Of a stretch of 19,115 nucleotides of DNA, positions 7,185 to 15,150 are shown in pieces. Position numbers and translations under genes: made by a program. The notes beneath the pieces are model-generated. The model did not search any database. It was not told the origin of the DNA and was given only the letters and a program-made list of their open reading frames with translations. Origin of the DNA: Sulfuricurvum sp. (GTDB lineage Bacteria > Campylobacterota > Campylobacteria > Campylobacterales > Sulfurimonadaceae); the NCBI GenBank assembly GCA_014764075.1, contig JACXUE010000006.1:1-19115 (forward strand), in the 5' to 3' direction. Position 1 is the first letter of the stretch. Every line of letters begins with the position of its first letter.

Positions 7185-7702
7185 TCACGCCCCTTTAGCT
7201 GTCGGATCATAACCCTCTCACGTGCGGTCATATAGGCTGCCCACTCTTTTTCATCCCGATCATGAGTGCGGATAATTTTCGCCAACGTCCCGTCCATCGC
7301 CTCAAAAAAAATCGCAATCTCCCGTTTGGGGTGAATCGGCATCTCAATACGACCATAATAGAGTTTGCCCGGTTCAAGCTGCCGCTCTTTGAGTTTGAAG
7401 TGTTCAAATCCGATACTCTCAATCATCGCTTCATTGATGAGCGAAAGACGCTGCGGTGCGCTCATCGTCAAAATTTGTTCCAGCTTGTCGACTTTACGGT
7501 AAAGCTCCACCAAAAGATTAAGCACCACCGGATCGCTCTCCGAGGTTTCCCCTCGTGCTTTTGCCATTTTGAGCCACTGACCAATGGGATCCTCATCACT
7601 CTGCGACATCTGGTGGAACTCCCTCTCATACCCCTCTGGATTATTAAGTGCCAAATCGTATGCAATATTGATCGGTGCTTCTACTAATCTCACACCACTC
7701 AT
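7181..7702 (-). CDS. PilZ-like domain protein (putative)
   Basis: The product has 173 residues. Residues 1-55 are polar and probably flexible. Residues 58-79 form an amphipathic helix (VVLNLLVELYRKVDKLEQIL). Residues 90-145 look like a compact beta domain (NEAMIESIGFEHFKLKERQL, then PGKLYYGRIEMPIHPKREIA and GTLAKIIR). An RDEKEWAAYMTARERVMIRQ helix (149-168) closes it. This order of helix, beta barrel and helix with a terminal arginine-rich segment resembles atypical PilZ proteins that pair through a helix. The c-di-GMP motifs RxxxR and D/NxSxxG are not visible, so it may not bind the nucleotide. The ATG (7702) overlaps the mqnP stop by four bases with AAGGTGG upstream, and its own stop overlaps the next gene by four. 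The PilZ assignment is an inference from pattern, not certain. Confidence 0.55.
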   Translation of the reverse strand: MSGVRLVEAPINIAYDLALNNPEGYEREFHQMSQSDEDPIGQWLKMAKARGETSESDPVVLNLLVELYRKVDKLEQILTMSAPQRLSLINEAMIESIGFEHFKLKERQLEPGKLYYGRIEMPIHPKREIAIFFEAMDGTLAKIIRTHDRDEKEWAAYMTARERVMIRQLKGRE

Positions 7703-8559
7703 ACTACCACCTTATCCAAAATAATCAATCCGATAAAAACAAAACCCAAGTAGCCGTTTACCGTGAAAAATGCTCTATCGATTTTTGTAAAATCTTTGCG
7801 CACCAAATAGTGCTCATACATCAGCATCACTGCCGAAAAACCAACCGCCGCCATCGCAAAAACCCCCAACTCTGCATTGCGTACAAACCAAAACCAAAAT
7901 CCTACGGTGAGCATATGGAAAAATGCCGAAATTTTTAACGTAGCGATGCTACCGTAGCGCGAAGGGATTGAGTGAAGATTGTTTGCTTTATCAAACTCCA
8001 TATCTTGCAGTGAGTAGAGTAGATCAAATCCGGCGACCCAAAAGACGACTCCGATGCTAAGCAGCACCGACCATGCGGGAATACTTCCCAATACGGCGAT
8101 TGCCCCCGCCATCGGTGCCAATCCTAATGAAATTCCTAAAACGATGTGTGCCATCGAGCTGAACCGTTTGAAATACGAATAACTCAGCAACACCAGTAAT
8201 ACTGGAAAACTCAGATAAAACGCCAAATCGTTGATAAAATAGGCTACCACCATAAAAACAAGCGCATTGACAACAGTGAATATAACAATGGACACACCAT
8301 CAATCCGCCCATCAACACTCGGCCGTGTAGATGTTCTAGGGTTCTCTTTATCATAAACACGGTCAACGTAGCGGTTGAATCCCATCGCCGCATTGCGGGC
8401 GCTGATCGCTGCCAAAGCTCCTAAGATCAACAATGACGAACCGAACCACCCATCCGAAGCGACAATCATCGCAATGAAAATAAAAGGGAGCGAAAAGAGG
8501 CTGTGTTGAAACATCACCAGTTCATTAAAGTCTCGTATCTTTTTCGCCAATCGTTCCAC
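7699..8559 (-). CDS. mqnP: UbiA-family prenyltransferase, menaquinone synthesis (MqnP)
   Basis: The protein has 286 residues and about eight or nine membrane helices. Both UbiA aspartate motifs are present: NRYVDRVYD (Asn62, Asp66, Asp70, followed by KENPRT) and QDMEFD (Asp186, Asp190), which bind the Mg-prenyl diphosphate. Such an enzyme attaches the polyprenyl chain to the aromatic quinone precursor at the inner membrane. Campylobacterota use the futalosine pathway, whose prenyltransferase is MqnP; UbiA/MenA-type naming is possible in other databases. The start is GTG at 8559 with AAAGGG five bases before it. It heads a trio of genes overlapping by four bases each and is divergent from miaA. 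Its quinone product would serve the Nuo complex encoded nearby. Confidence 0.85.
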   Translation of the reverse strand: MERLAKKIRDFNELVMFQHSLFSLPFIFIAMIVASDGWFGSSLLILGALAAISARNAAMGFNRYVDRVYDKENPRTSTRPSVDGRIDGVSIVIFTVVNALVFMVVAYFINDLAFYLSFPVLLVLLSYSYFKRFSSMAHIVLGISLGLAPMAGAIAVLGSIPAWSVLLSIGVVFWVAGFDLLYSLQDMEFDKANNLHSIPSRYGSIATLKISAFFHMLTVGFWFWFVRNAELGVFAMAAVGFSAVMLMYEHYLVRKDFTKIDRAFFTVNGYLGFVFIGLIILDKVVV

Positions 8560-8660
8560 AGATACCCTTTGAAATCATTATGGTTTAATTTTATCGTATT
8601 TTCTCTTTGTCAGCGTAAAATCGGCTCATAGTGAGCGTGTCGAACGCTTTAGAAAAACTA

Positions 8661-8666
8661 TATAAT
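8661..8666 (+). promoter_or_regulatory. Possible -10 box (TATAAT) overlapping the 5' end of miaA
   Basis: A consensus TATAAT ends inside the first in-frame ATG (8665) and lies eight bases before the second ATG (8674). If used, transcription would begin close to 8673-8674, giving a leaderless or nearly leaderless miaA mRNA. No ribosome binding site is visible before either ATG. It could also be a chance match. Confidence 0.4.
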
Positions 8667-8673
8667 GTCACTT

Positions 8674-9567
8674 ATGAAACAATTAGCGATCATCGGCTCT
8701 ACCGCATCGGGGAAAAGCGATTTGGCACTGGCTTTGGCACAAGAGCATAACGCCCTCATCCTCTCCATCGATTCGCTCAGTATCTACCGCGAGATCGATA
8801 TCGCTTCCGCTAAACCCTCCCAAGATGAGCTCTCTTTGGTTCCCCATTTTGGGATCAACCGCCTATGCCCAAACGAAGCGGCAAGTGTTATCACCTTTAT
8901 CGATGAGTATCACGCAATACATAAACAAGCACTCAATGAGGGAAAAAATATCGTTATCGTCGGAGGAAGCAGCTTTTATCTCAAAAGTATGATCGAGGGT
9001 CTATCGCCTATCCCAAATTATTCACACGCCACCCTCGAAAAAGCCAAATCGATGCTAGAAAATCCAAAAGAGTGTCACCGATTGCTCAGCTCTGTTGATC
9101 CGAAAAATATGGAAAAAATAGCCCCGAGCGATCGCTACCGTATTGAAAAGCTCCTCCTCATCTATCTTGAAACGCTCGAAGCACCCTCACAATGGTTCAA
9201 AGCCCACTCTCCTCAGCCGATTATTACCGATTGTCCGGTGGTCGAGATTAAAATCGATCGTGATCTTCTGCGGCGACGGATTGCCAAACGAACCTCCACA
9301 ATGATCCAACAAGGGCTCATCGACGAAGTTTCTGAACTTGAACGGCTCTACGGAAGAGCCCCCAACAGCATGAAAGCGATCGGGATTATCGAAGTGTTGG
9401 ATTATTTGGACGGGAAAACCTCCAAAGAGGAGATGGAAACACGCATTTCAATCCATACGGCACAACTCGCCAAACGGCAACAGACCTTTAATGCCCATCA
9501 ATTTTCGTTAAGTGCAAGCGGAAGTGCGGACGAACTTCTGCCGATTGCTCGCACCTATCTAAAATAA
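8674..9567 (+). CDS. miaA: tRNA dimethylallyltransferase
   Basis: MiaA adds a dimethylallyl group to N6 of A37 in tRNAs that read codons starting with U, the first step to ms2i6A. The start at 8674 gives 297 residues beginning MKQLAIIGSTASGKS; an ATG three codons upstream (8665) is equally open, and neither has a ribosome binding site. The P-loop GSTASGKS (8-15), the IDSLSIYREIDIASAKP segment (32-48, DSxxxY and AKP motifs), VGGSSFYLKSMIEGL, and the tRNA-binding RRRIAKRT and MKAIGIIEVLDYL segments are all visible. GST instead of GPT in the P-loop and GGSSFYL instead of GGTGLYL are mild variants. The 3' end overlaps that of pflA by nine bases. Confidence 0.94.
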   Translation: MKQLAIIGSTASGKSDLALALAQEHNALILSIDSLSIYREIDIASAKPSQDELSLVPHFGINRLCPNEAASVITFIDEYHAIHKQALNEGKNIVIVGGSSFYLKSMIEGLSPIPNYSHATLEKAKSMLENPKECHRLLSSVDPKNMEKIAPSDRYRIEKLLLIYLETLEAPSQWFKAHSPQPIITDCPVVEIKIDRDLLRRRIAKRTSTMIQQGLIDEVSELERLYGRAPNSMKAIGIIEVLDYLDGKTSKEEMETRISIHTAQLAKRQQTFNAHQFSLSASGSADELLPIARTYLK

Positions 9568-11916
9568 GGTAAGAGCCTCTTTGGCGAGTTTCCCCCATGC
9601 GGAAGCCGGATCGGCTTTGATACTCGCATTGAACGCGTCGCGCGCTTCACGTTTGCGTCCAAATTTTTGTTCGATCGATCCGATCAGATATTGCTGACGC
9701 GATCGTCTCTGTGGTGTCAATTGGCGAGCATTGAGCGTTTTGAGTACTTTGAGTGCATCACCGTCTTTTCTGACGTTTTGGTACGACTGAGCTAATGTAA
9801 ATTCGATATACGGCGTTTGGGTATAGGTTTTGGTTCGATCTTGGAGCGCCATCACTTTGCGTCCGTATGTTTGTGTCATCGTCTCATCTTTGCGCTTTTG
9901 GGCGAGACTCACCATTTGGGTGTAACGTTCGATATCTTTGAAATCATTCGGGTATGCCCCCTCGATCGATTTGATATGGCGCACCATCCCATCACCATCC
10001 CCAAGGCGCTGCGCTGCATCGAACATGGTGCGGTAGATGTCGTTTAACGGAGGATTTTTTTCAACACCCAACAGTGCGATTAGCTCTTCTCCCCCTTTGA
10101 TCGCCTCTTTGTACTCACCTAAACCAAACTCCGTTTTCACCATGCGATAGAGCCAGATTTGCCGTTCTGGTATTGATTTGGATTTAAGATGCCGTTGAGC
10201 GATTTTTTGGGCCGTTGCGTATTGCGTCGTTTTGAGTGCGCAGTTAAACAATGATTCGTCCCACTCGGTAAGGAGCTTGATTTTATACATCTTTTGCAAA
10301 CGGAGCGCTTCAGCGCATTTTCCCTCTTTGAGAAGTGTTTTTTCAAGACCGATGGCACTTTTGGTGATGAGCGAATTCGTCTGCGGATACTCCGTCGAAT
10401 CGAGTCGGTACAGCTCATTTTCTAAATCAAGCACCTCTTTGTATTTTTTCCCTTCTAGCAAGAGTTGAGCTTTTTTATAGAGTGCTTTTCGTCCGACGCT
10501 ATCATTACCATAGCGTTCGATCAAATCGTCGTATTTTTTCATCTGTGCGGTGACATTTTTATCCCCCTCTTCGAAAAACAACCCATCTTTTGCCCGTCGA
10601 ATCTCTTCTGTAAATTGACCGTATTTATAGGTCTCTAAATACTCGTTGAATTTTTTGAGCGCTTCGGTTCGTTTCCCCGATTTGGCAAGCTGTAATCCAA
10701 TATCTCTGAGCAATTGCTCTTTATCGGGTGATTTTTTATCTGTCGCATTGAAGAGCGCTTCACTAATGCGTGCAGCCGTTTTCGGATCGTTTCGATCAAC
10801 AAAGGTAGTCGCCATAGCCATAGCGCTGTCACGAACTTCGCTAAAATAACTCGGATTGGCACTGGCGATTTTGTCGATGTACTGTGCCCCTTTTTTGGTA
10901 TTGCCACTGTTCAATTCCATCTGAGCAAGTTTAAATGCCGCCTTGGAAGCAATAGCGATATCTTTGCTCGTTGCAAGGGCCTTTTGATAAAAACTCATCG
11001 CTTTTTTCACCCCCCCAGAAGCCTCTAACTGTTCAGCTTTGTATATCATCCCCAACGAGGCAAAAGGGCTATCGCTCTGTTCGTCAAACAATCGGTCAAA
11101 AAAGTAATCAGCATCGACACTCAGACCGATTTTACTGTAGGCATTTGCGGTATAGGTAAGGACTTCGGCAATATTCGGATCGGCAGAAAAATCACGCAAA
11201 AACTGTTTTGCAACCTCTAAAAGTTTTTCCGATTCCCCTTTTACATGATAGGAGCGGATTTGATAGAGCATCAGCTCGTTTTTAAAAACCGTCTTGGGAT
11301 ATTCGTGCAAAGCGTTATCGGCAAGTTCAAGGACTTTGTCATAATCTTTTGCGGCGTACGCTTTTTTCATCTCCATGTAATCGGTGACATCCTGAACACG
11401 ACGGATCTTGATCGGGTTTCCTTTGAGATCGAGACCTCCGAGAAAAGGGTGGCTATTTTTCGGGATTTTTACCGGAAAGTTGATCGATGTCGATGATGAA
11501 GCACTAGGGGAAATCAAAGGCAGTTTGGTAGGGTAACCGACAACACTCCAATGGTTTGCTTTCTGTACTTTGGATCGATAGGTTGCATCTACTTTTGAGA
11601 GATCAAAGGGTATCGGCATCAATGCCATTTTGGATTTTGGAATGATACTAATGGAGTATCCGTTAGCACCTGTCGATGAACTTATAACAAGATGGGAGTT
11701 TGTAACCGGAGGGAAATTTTGTTTGGGAGGTTTAGCGAAATAACAATCAACCCTTTTCGTCTCACCAAAGTCATCTGTGGTCGCTTGGCACGAAAAAGGA
11801 TCAGCATTGCGCAGATGAAGAACACTGAAGCTCTCCCCATTCTCTTTGCCGCTTTGTATCGATACCTCTAACGCATAGAGAGGGAACCAGAGGCATAATA
11901 AAGCCCAGTATCTCAA
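9559..11916 (-). CDS. pflA: Periplasmic TPR-repeat flagellar motor scaffold protein, PflA-like
   Basis: The 785-residue protein has an N-terminal signal peptide (RYWALLCLWFPLYA) and a beta-rich N-terminal domain with Cys43 and Cys58 (possible disulfide). From about residue 180 a long helical array of TPR/Sel1-like pairs runs to the C terminus, for example AYAAKDYDKVLELADNALHE and YFDRLFDEQSDSPFASLGMI. In Campylobacter jejuni and Helicobacter pylori, PflA has the same length and layout, builds the periplasmic scaffold (with PflB) that holds MotAB stators around the polar flagellar motor, and its gene lies next to nuoN. Synteny therefore supports the call. The start is TTG at 11916 with a strong GAGGGGGA site just upstream; no ATG is available near the signal peptide. 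It is separated from nuoN by 172 bp that hold an unusual structured element. Confidence 0.85.
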   Translation of the reverse strand: MRYWALLCLWFPLYALEVSIQSGKENGESFSVLHLRNADPFSCQATTDDFGETKRVDCYFAKPPKQNFPPVTNSHLVISSSTGANGYSISIIPKSKMALMPIPFDLSKVDATYRSKVQKANHWSVVGYPTKLPLISPSASSSTSINFPVKIPKNSHPFLGGLDLKGNPIKIRRVQDVTDYMEMKKAYAAKDYDKVLELADNALHEYPKTVFKNELMLYQIRSYHVKGESEKLLEVAKQFLRDFSADPNIAEVLTYTANAYSKIGLSVDADYFFDRLFDEQSDSPFASLGMIYKAEQLEASGGVKKAMSFYQKALATSKDIAIASKAAFKLAQMELNSGNTKKGAQYIDKIASANPSYFSEVRDSAMAMATTFVDRNDPKTAARISEALFNATDKKSPDKEQLLRDIGLQLAKSGKRTEALKKFNEYLETYKYGQFTEEIRRAKDGLFFEEGDKNVTAQMKKYDDLIERYGNDSVGRKALYKKAQLLLEGKKYKEVLDLENELYRLDSTEYPQTNSLITKSAIGLEKTLLKEGKCAEALRLQKMYKIKLLTEWDESLFNCALKTTQYATAQKIAQRHLKSKSIPERQIWLYRMVKTEFGLGEYKEAIKGGEELIALLGVEKNPPLNDIYRTMFDAAQRLGDGDGMVRHIKSIEGAYPNDFKDIERYTQMVSLAQKRKDETMTQTYGRKVMALQDRTKTYTQTPYIEFTLAQSYQNVRKDGDALKVLKTLNARQLTPQRRSRQQYLIGSIEQKFGRKREARDAFNASIKADPASAWGKLAKEALTLF

Positions 11917-11939
11917 TCGTTCCCCCTCAATCTATCCTT

Positions 11940-11946
11940 TTAGTAA
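11940..11946. repeat. Left 7-bp direct repeat (TTAGTAA) flanking the intergenic element
   Basis: TTAGTAA here matches 12089-12095 exactly. Each copy is separated by six bases from the arm of a perfect inverted repeat, so the arrangement is symmetric, like a target-site duplication. A 7-bp match alone could occur by chance; the symmetry makes it more interesting. Confidence 0.5.
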
Positions 11947-12088
11947 TTGATTTTACGCACTTTACGTTCATAGCCCGCAAAGCATCAGGGACAAATGTCC
12001 CTACAAACCCCTAAAGCTTGCCATATCTTTCGGATATGGCATAAACTAGCCCTTTTTGCCCTTGATGTCATCAAGTGCGTAAGGGTAG
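11947..12088. repeat. 142-bp structured non-coding element, MITE- or REP-like, between nuoN and pflA
   Basis: A perfect 10-bp inverted repeat, TTACGCACTT (11953-11962) and AAGTGCGTAA (12073-12082), encloses three hairpins: GGGACA-AA-TGTCCC (11988-12001), an 8-bp stem GCCATATC/GATATGGC with loop TTTCG (12020-12040), and CTTGATG-T-CATCAAG (12061-12075). As plus-strand RNA the outer stem extends through G-U pairs to about 18 positions with one mismatch; on the minus strand those pairs become A-C mismatches. The minus strand reads GTAGGGACATTTGTCCC across the first hairpin, that is GTAG followed by a hairpin, as in REP sequences moved by TnpA-REP. It contains no open frame and lies in the nuo-to-pflA direction, directly after the nuoN stop. 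None of the hairpins is followed by a T-run in the minus direction, so it does not look like a terminator for nuo. Confidence 0.6.
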
Positions 12089-12095
12089 TTAGTAA
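12089..12095. repeat. Right 7-bp direct repeat (TTAGTAA), overlapping the nuoN stop codon
   Basis: This copy contains the nuoN stop (TAA on the minus strand, 12089-12091) and the preceding Tyr codon. Because it lies in coding sequence, the right copy would be the original site and the left copy (11940-11946) the duplicate. Confidence 0.5.
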
Positions 12096-13594
12096 CCGCT
12101 ATTATACACGAATAGCGTGACAACATCCAATAGTGGATTAACGGCAAAGATAGCAAAAATTGTCCCTACAACCGCAATACCGATTATCGTTTTGAGCGAT
12201 AACGAGGCATTCATAAAATAGAATTTGTCATATCCTACCATCGGCTCTTTCATAAACATGAAAACGATCAGTTTAAGATAGTAGTAACCCGCAATCGCCG
12301 AGTTCAATGCCATAATCAACGCAAGGATTGTATAACCGGCCGAAACAGCCGATCCAATCATGTACATTTTACCCCAAAACAGACCAAACGGTGGGATACC
12401 GGCAAGAGAGAGCATGAAAAGCCCCATCATTACCGCACCCATTGGCATCGTTTTGATCATACCGGAGAATTTCTCATACGGATGGTCTGAGCTTTGACCA
12501 GAAAGGAGATTTTTTTGACGGTTTACCCACAACATCGTAAAGGCACCGAGGTTGGTGAAACTAAAAAGTGCCCAGTACAAGAACAATGCGGTATTCGCCT
12601 GTGTCGTACCGATCAAGATCGCCGCCATAACAAAACCGGCATGAGAAATCGAACTGTACGCCAACATCCGTTTAACGTCGGTTTGCACCAATGCCCAGAT
12701 GTTCGCCGCTGTCATCGTCACCACAACACCGATGTAGAGGATGATATTCAACCACACTACACCGCTGTGCACCAAAAACTCAAACAAACGCATTGCTACA
12801 ACAAATGCTGCAATTTTAGGAACAATCGACATGTATCCTGCCAATGCCGCCGAAGAGCCCTCATATACGTCCGGTGTCCATGTGTGAAACGGAACCATCG
12901 AGAGTTTGAATCCGAACGCCGCAATCATGAACGCTACCGCTACCAAAACATAACCGATGTTACGGTAGTGATCTTGCGCCAAAACAGTCGCAATTTGGTT
13001 AATCTCAACCGAACCGCTGATGGCGTAAAAAATCATTGCACCGAACGCATAGAAACCTGCCGCCAATGCCCCCATAGTGAAATATTTGACTGCCGCTTCA
13101 AACGATTTGTGACGGTTGTGCAACGCGATCATCGTATAGAGCGCCAACGATGCCGTCTCAAGTCCGACAAAAATCAAGATCAAGTTATCGGTTGCCACCA
13201 TGAACTGGAAACCGGCAATCATAAACAAGAAAAGGGCAAAATACTCCGGATAATCGTACTCATGGAACCGTTTGGAGGTAAGTGCCAACGGAATAAAGAG
13301 CATCGACGCACCGACGATAATGATTTGGGACAAAATCGCAATTCCATCCATCAACACAACATTAAAGAAACCAAGTACGGTTCCGTTTTTCGCAAAAATA
13401 GCTGCGAAATCAACCAATGCCCCCAAATCAAGGAGCAAGAACAAGAGGCTGATCATGACATAGAGAGATTTGTGCAACCCCTCTTTGAACATGTCGATCG
13501 CCAAAATACTAAGCGCACCGACGATCGCAATCAGCATCGGTGTAAGTGTCGTTAGATTCAACGACGCAATCGAAACATTAACCGGCTCCAACAT
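12089..13594 (-). CDS. nuoN: NADH-quinone oxidoreductase subunit N
   Basis: The subunit is one of three antiporter-like proton channels in the membrane arm of complex I. The 501-residue protein consists of about 14 membrane helices. It carries the conserved Glu146 in FVGLETASLALY and Lys230 in FGFKLSMVPFHTWTPDVYEG, which belong to the proton path, and the typical YSSISHAGF segment. AGGAGG lies inside the end of nuoM, and its ATG shares one base with the nuoM stop (TAATG), which suggests translational coupling. It is the last nuo gene. The stop lies exactly at the border of the structured intergenic element that precedes pflA. Confidence 0.96.
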   Translation of the reverse strand: MLEPVNVSIASLNLTTLTPMLIAIVGALSILAIDMFKEGLHKSLYVMISLLFLLLDLGALVDFAAIFAKNGTVLGFFNVVLMDGIAILSQIIIVGASMLFIPLALTSKRFHEYDYPEYFALFLFMIAGFQFMVATDNLILIFVGLETASLALYTMIALHNRHKSFEAAVKYFTMGALAAGFYAFGAMIFYAISGSVEINQIATVLAQDHYRNIGYVLVAVAFMIAAFGFKLSMVPFHTWTPDVYEGSSAALAGYMSIVPKIAAFVVAMRLFEFLVHSGVVWLNIILYIGVVVTMTAANIWALVQTDVKRMLAYSSISHAGFVMAAILIGTTQANTALFLYWALFSFTNLGAFTMLWVNRQKNLLSGQSSDHPYEKFSGMIKTMPMGAVMMGLFMLSLAGIPPFGLFWGKMYMIGSAVSAGYTILALIMALNSAIAGYYYLKLIVFMFMKEPMVGYDKFYFMNASLSLKTIIGIAVVGTIFAIFAVNPLLDVVTLFVYNSGY

Positions 13595-15144
13595 TAGTGC
13601 GCCTCCTGGATTGAAATCGTCTCATCATTTCCCGCTACATTCGGGATACGGGCTTTGGCTTCAGCACTTTGCGCTTTGTCGTGCATCAACTGGATCACCG
13701 ACTCGACACTGTTGTTGATCGGCTCCAATACCGGTTTAGGGTAAACCCCCAGCCAAATTGCAACGATTGTAAGTGGGATAAGCCCTACAAGTTCGGTTTT
13801 GTTCAAATCTTTGAGATGTTTGTTCTCTTCGTTTGTCACCGGACCGAAAAACGCTTTTTTGTACGCCGCAAGCATATAGATCGCACCGACGATAATCGCA
13901 ACCCCTGCGGTCAATGTCAACGCGTGCGATTGTTTATAGAATCCGAGCAAACTCAAAAACTCTCCTACAAAGTTGATGGTGAGCGGTAATCCGACCGATG
14001 CCATCATCATAATCCCGAAAATCGCCGCATAACGTGGCATAACCGATGCCAATCCGCCGAATTCGGACATCAATTTGGTATGGCGGCGATCATAGATGAC
14101 CCCGACAAGCAAAAATAGCGCACCCGATACAACACCGTGTGCCAGCATCAAGAATACCGATCCGCTCACCCCCTCAACGTTCAATGCAAACGTACCGAGA
14201 ATGATAACCCCCATATGAGATACCGAGCTATACGCAACAACTTGTTTGATGTCCTCTTGAGCATACGCAACCATCGCCGTATAGATAATCATGATAATCG
14301 CAATAATCGCAATCGGGAACATGAAAAAGACCGACGCATCCGGAAAGAGCGGTAATGAGAAACGGACAAACGCGTAGGTTCCCATTTTGAGCAAAATCGC
14401 TGCCAAGATAACCGAACCGATGGTCGGTGCTTGACCGTGCGCGTATGGCAACCATGTGTGAAACGGAAACATCGGTACTTTAATCGCAAAACCGAGGAAA
14501 AAGGCCGCAAACAACCACATTTGGAAACTTTCCGGCAAAATCAGACGGTACCACTCTAGAATAGAGAAGCTCCATGCTCCGGTCGCTTGGTAATAAAAGT
14601 ACGCCATGAACAACATACCGACAAGCATCACAAGTGATCCTGTAAACGTATACAAGAAAAATTTAATCGATGCGTAAATACGGAGCGGTCCACCCCAAGC
14701 CCCGATGATATAAAGCATAGGTACAAGAGAGAGTTCCCAAAACAGATAGAAAATGATCGCATCCAATGCCGCAAATACACCCACCATCGTCATCTCTAAG
14801 AACAACAACGTAATGATGAGATCTTTTAAACGGCGTGTTTCGGTTAACGACGCAATACCGATCAACGTGAAAAACGTTGAAAGGATAATAATGAACAACG
14901 ATAATCCATCAACTCCTAGGAGGTAGTTGATACCAAATGCCGGAATAACCGGCATCGATTCCATAAACTGCATCCCAGAGACCATCGGATCATAGGCATA
15001 CCACAACCACAACGAGAGGAAAAACTCTATTGCGGCAACGGTGATACCGTATGCGCGCATACTATTTTTCGCCACCACAAACCCGAGCATTGCAGCCAAT
15101 GCAGGGAAGAAAATTAAAAGCGTTAAAATGTGATCTATCATCAT
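13594..15144 (-). CDS. nuoM: NADH-quinone oxidoreductase subunit M
   Basis: This is the second antiporter-like proton channel of complex I in the inner membrane. It has up to 516 residues and about 14 helices. The proton-path residues Glu137 (FYLFWELSLVPML), Lys222 (FAIKVPMFPFHTWLPYAHGQAP) and Lys253 (LLKMGTYAFVRF) are present, as is YSSVSHMGVIILG. The protein begins with two adjacent ATGs at 15144 and 15141. The AAGGAG site overlaps the nuoL stop and sits two bases before the first but five before the second, so 15141 may be the true start. Six bases separate it from nuoL, and its stop overlaps the nuoN start by one base. Confidence 0.97.
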   Translation of the reverse strand: MMIDHILTLLIFFPALAAMLGFVVAKNSMRAYGITVAAIEFFLSLWLWYAYDPMVSGMQFMESMPVIPAFGINYLLGVDGLSLFIIILSTFFTLIGIASLTETRRLKDLIITLLFLEMTMVGVFAALDAIIFYLFWELSLVPMLYIIGAWGGPLRIYASIKFFLYTFTGSLVMLVGMLFMAYFYYQATGAWSFSILEWYRLILPESFQMWLFAAFFLGFAIKVPMFPFHTWLPYAHGQAPTIGSVILAAILLKMGTYAFVRFSLPLFPDASVFFMFPIAIIAIIMIIYTAMVAYAQEDIKQVVAYSSVSHMGVIILGTFALNVEGVSGSVFLMLAHGVVSGALFLLVGVIYDRRHTKLMSEFGGLASVMPRYAAIFGIMMMASVGLPLTINFVGEFLSLLGFYKQSHALTLTAGVAIIVGAIYMLAAYKKAFFGPVTNEENKHLKDLNKTELVGLIPLTIVAIWLGVYPKPVLEPINNSVESVIQLMHDKAQSAEAKARIPNVAGNDETISIQEAH

Positions 15145-15150
15145 CTCTCC

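Noticed and set aside
12020..12040. Strong 8-bp hairpin as the nuo operon terminator
   Set aside because: In the nuo direction (minus strand) it is followed by AAGCTTTAGGGG without a run of T, so an intrinsic terminator is not supported.
12494..13555. 353-codon open frame on the plus strand
   Set aside because: It runs antisense to nuoN; its product is full of Arg, His, Asn and Gln with no domain or ribosome binding site, as expected for the complement of a membrane-protein gene. nuoN itself has all family motifs.
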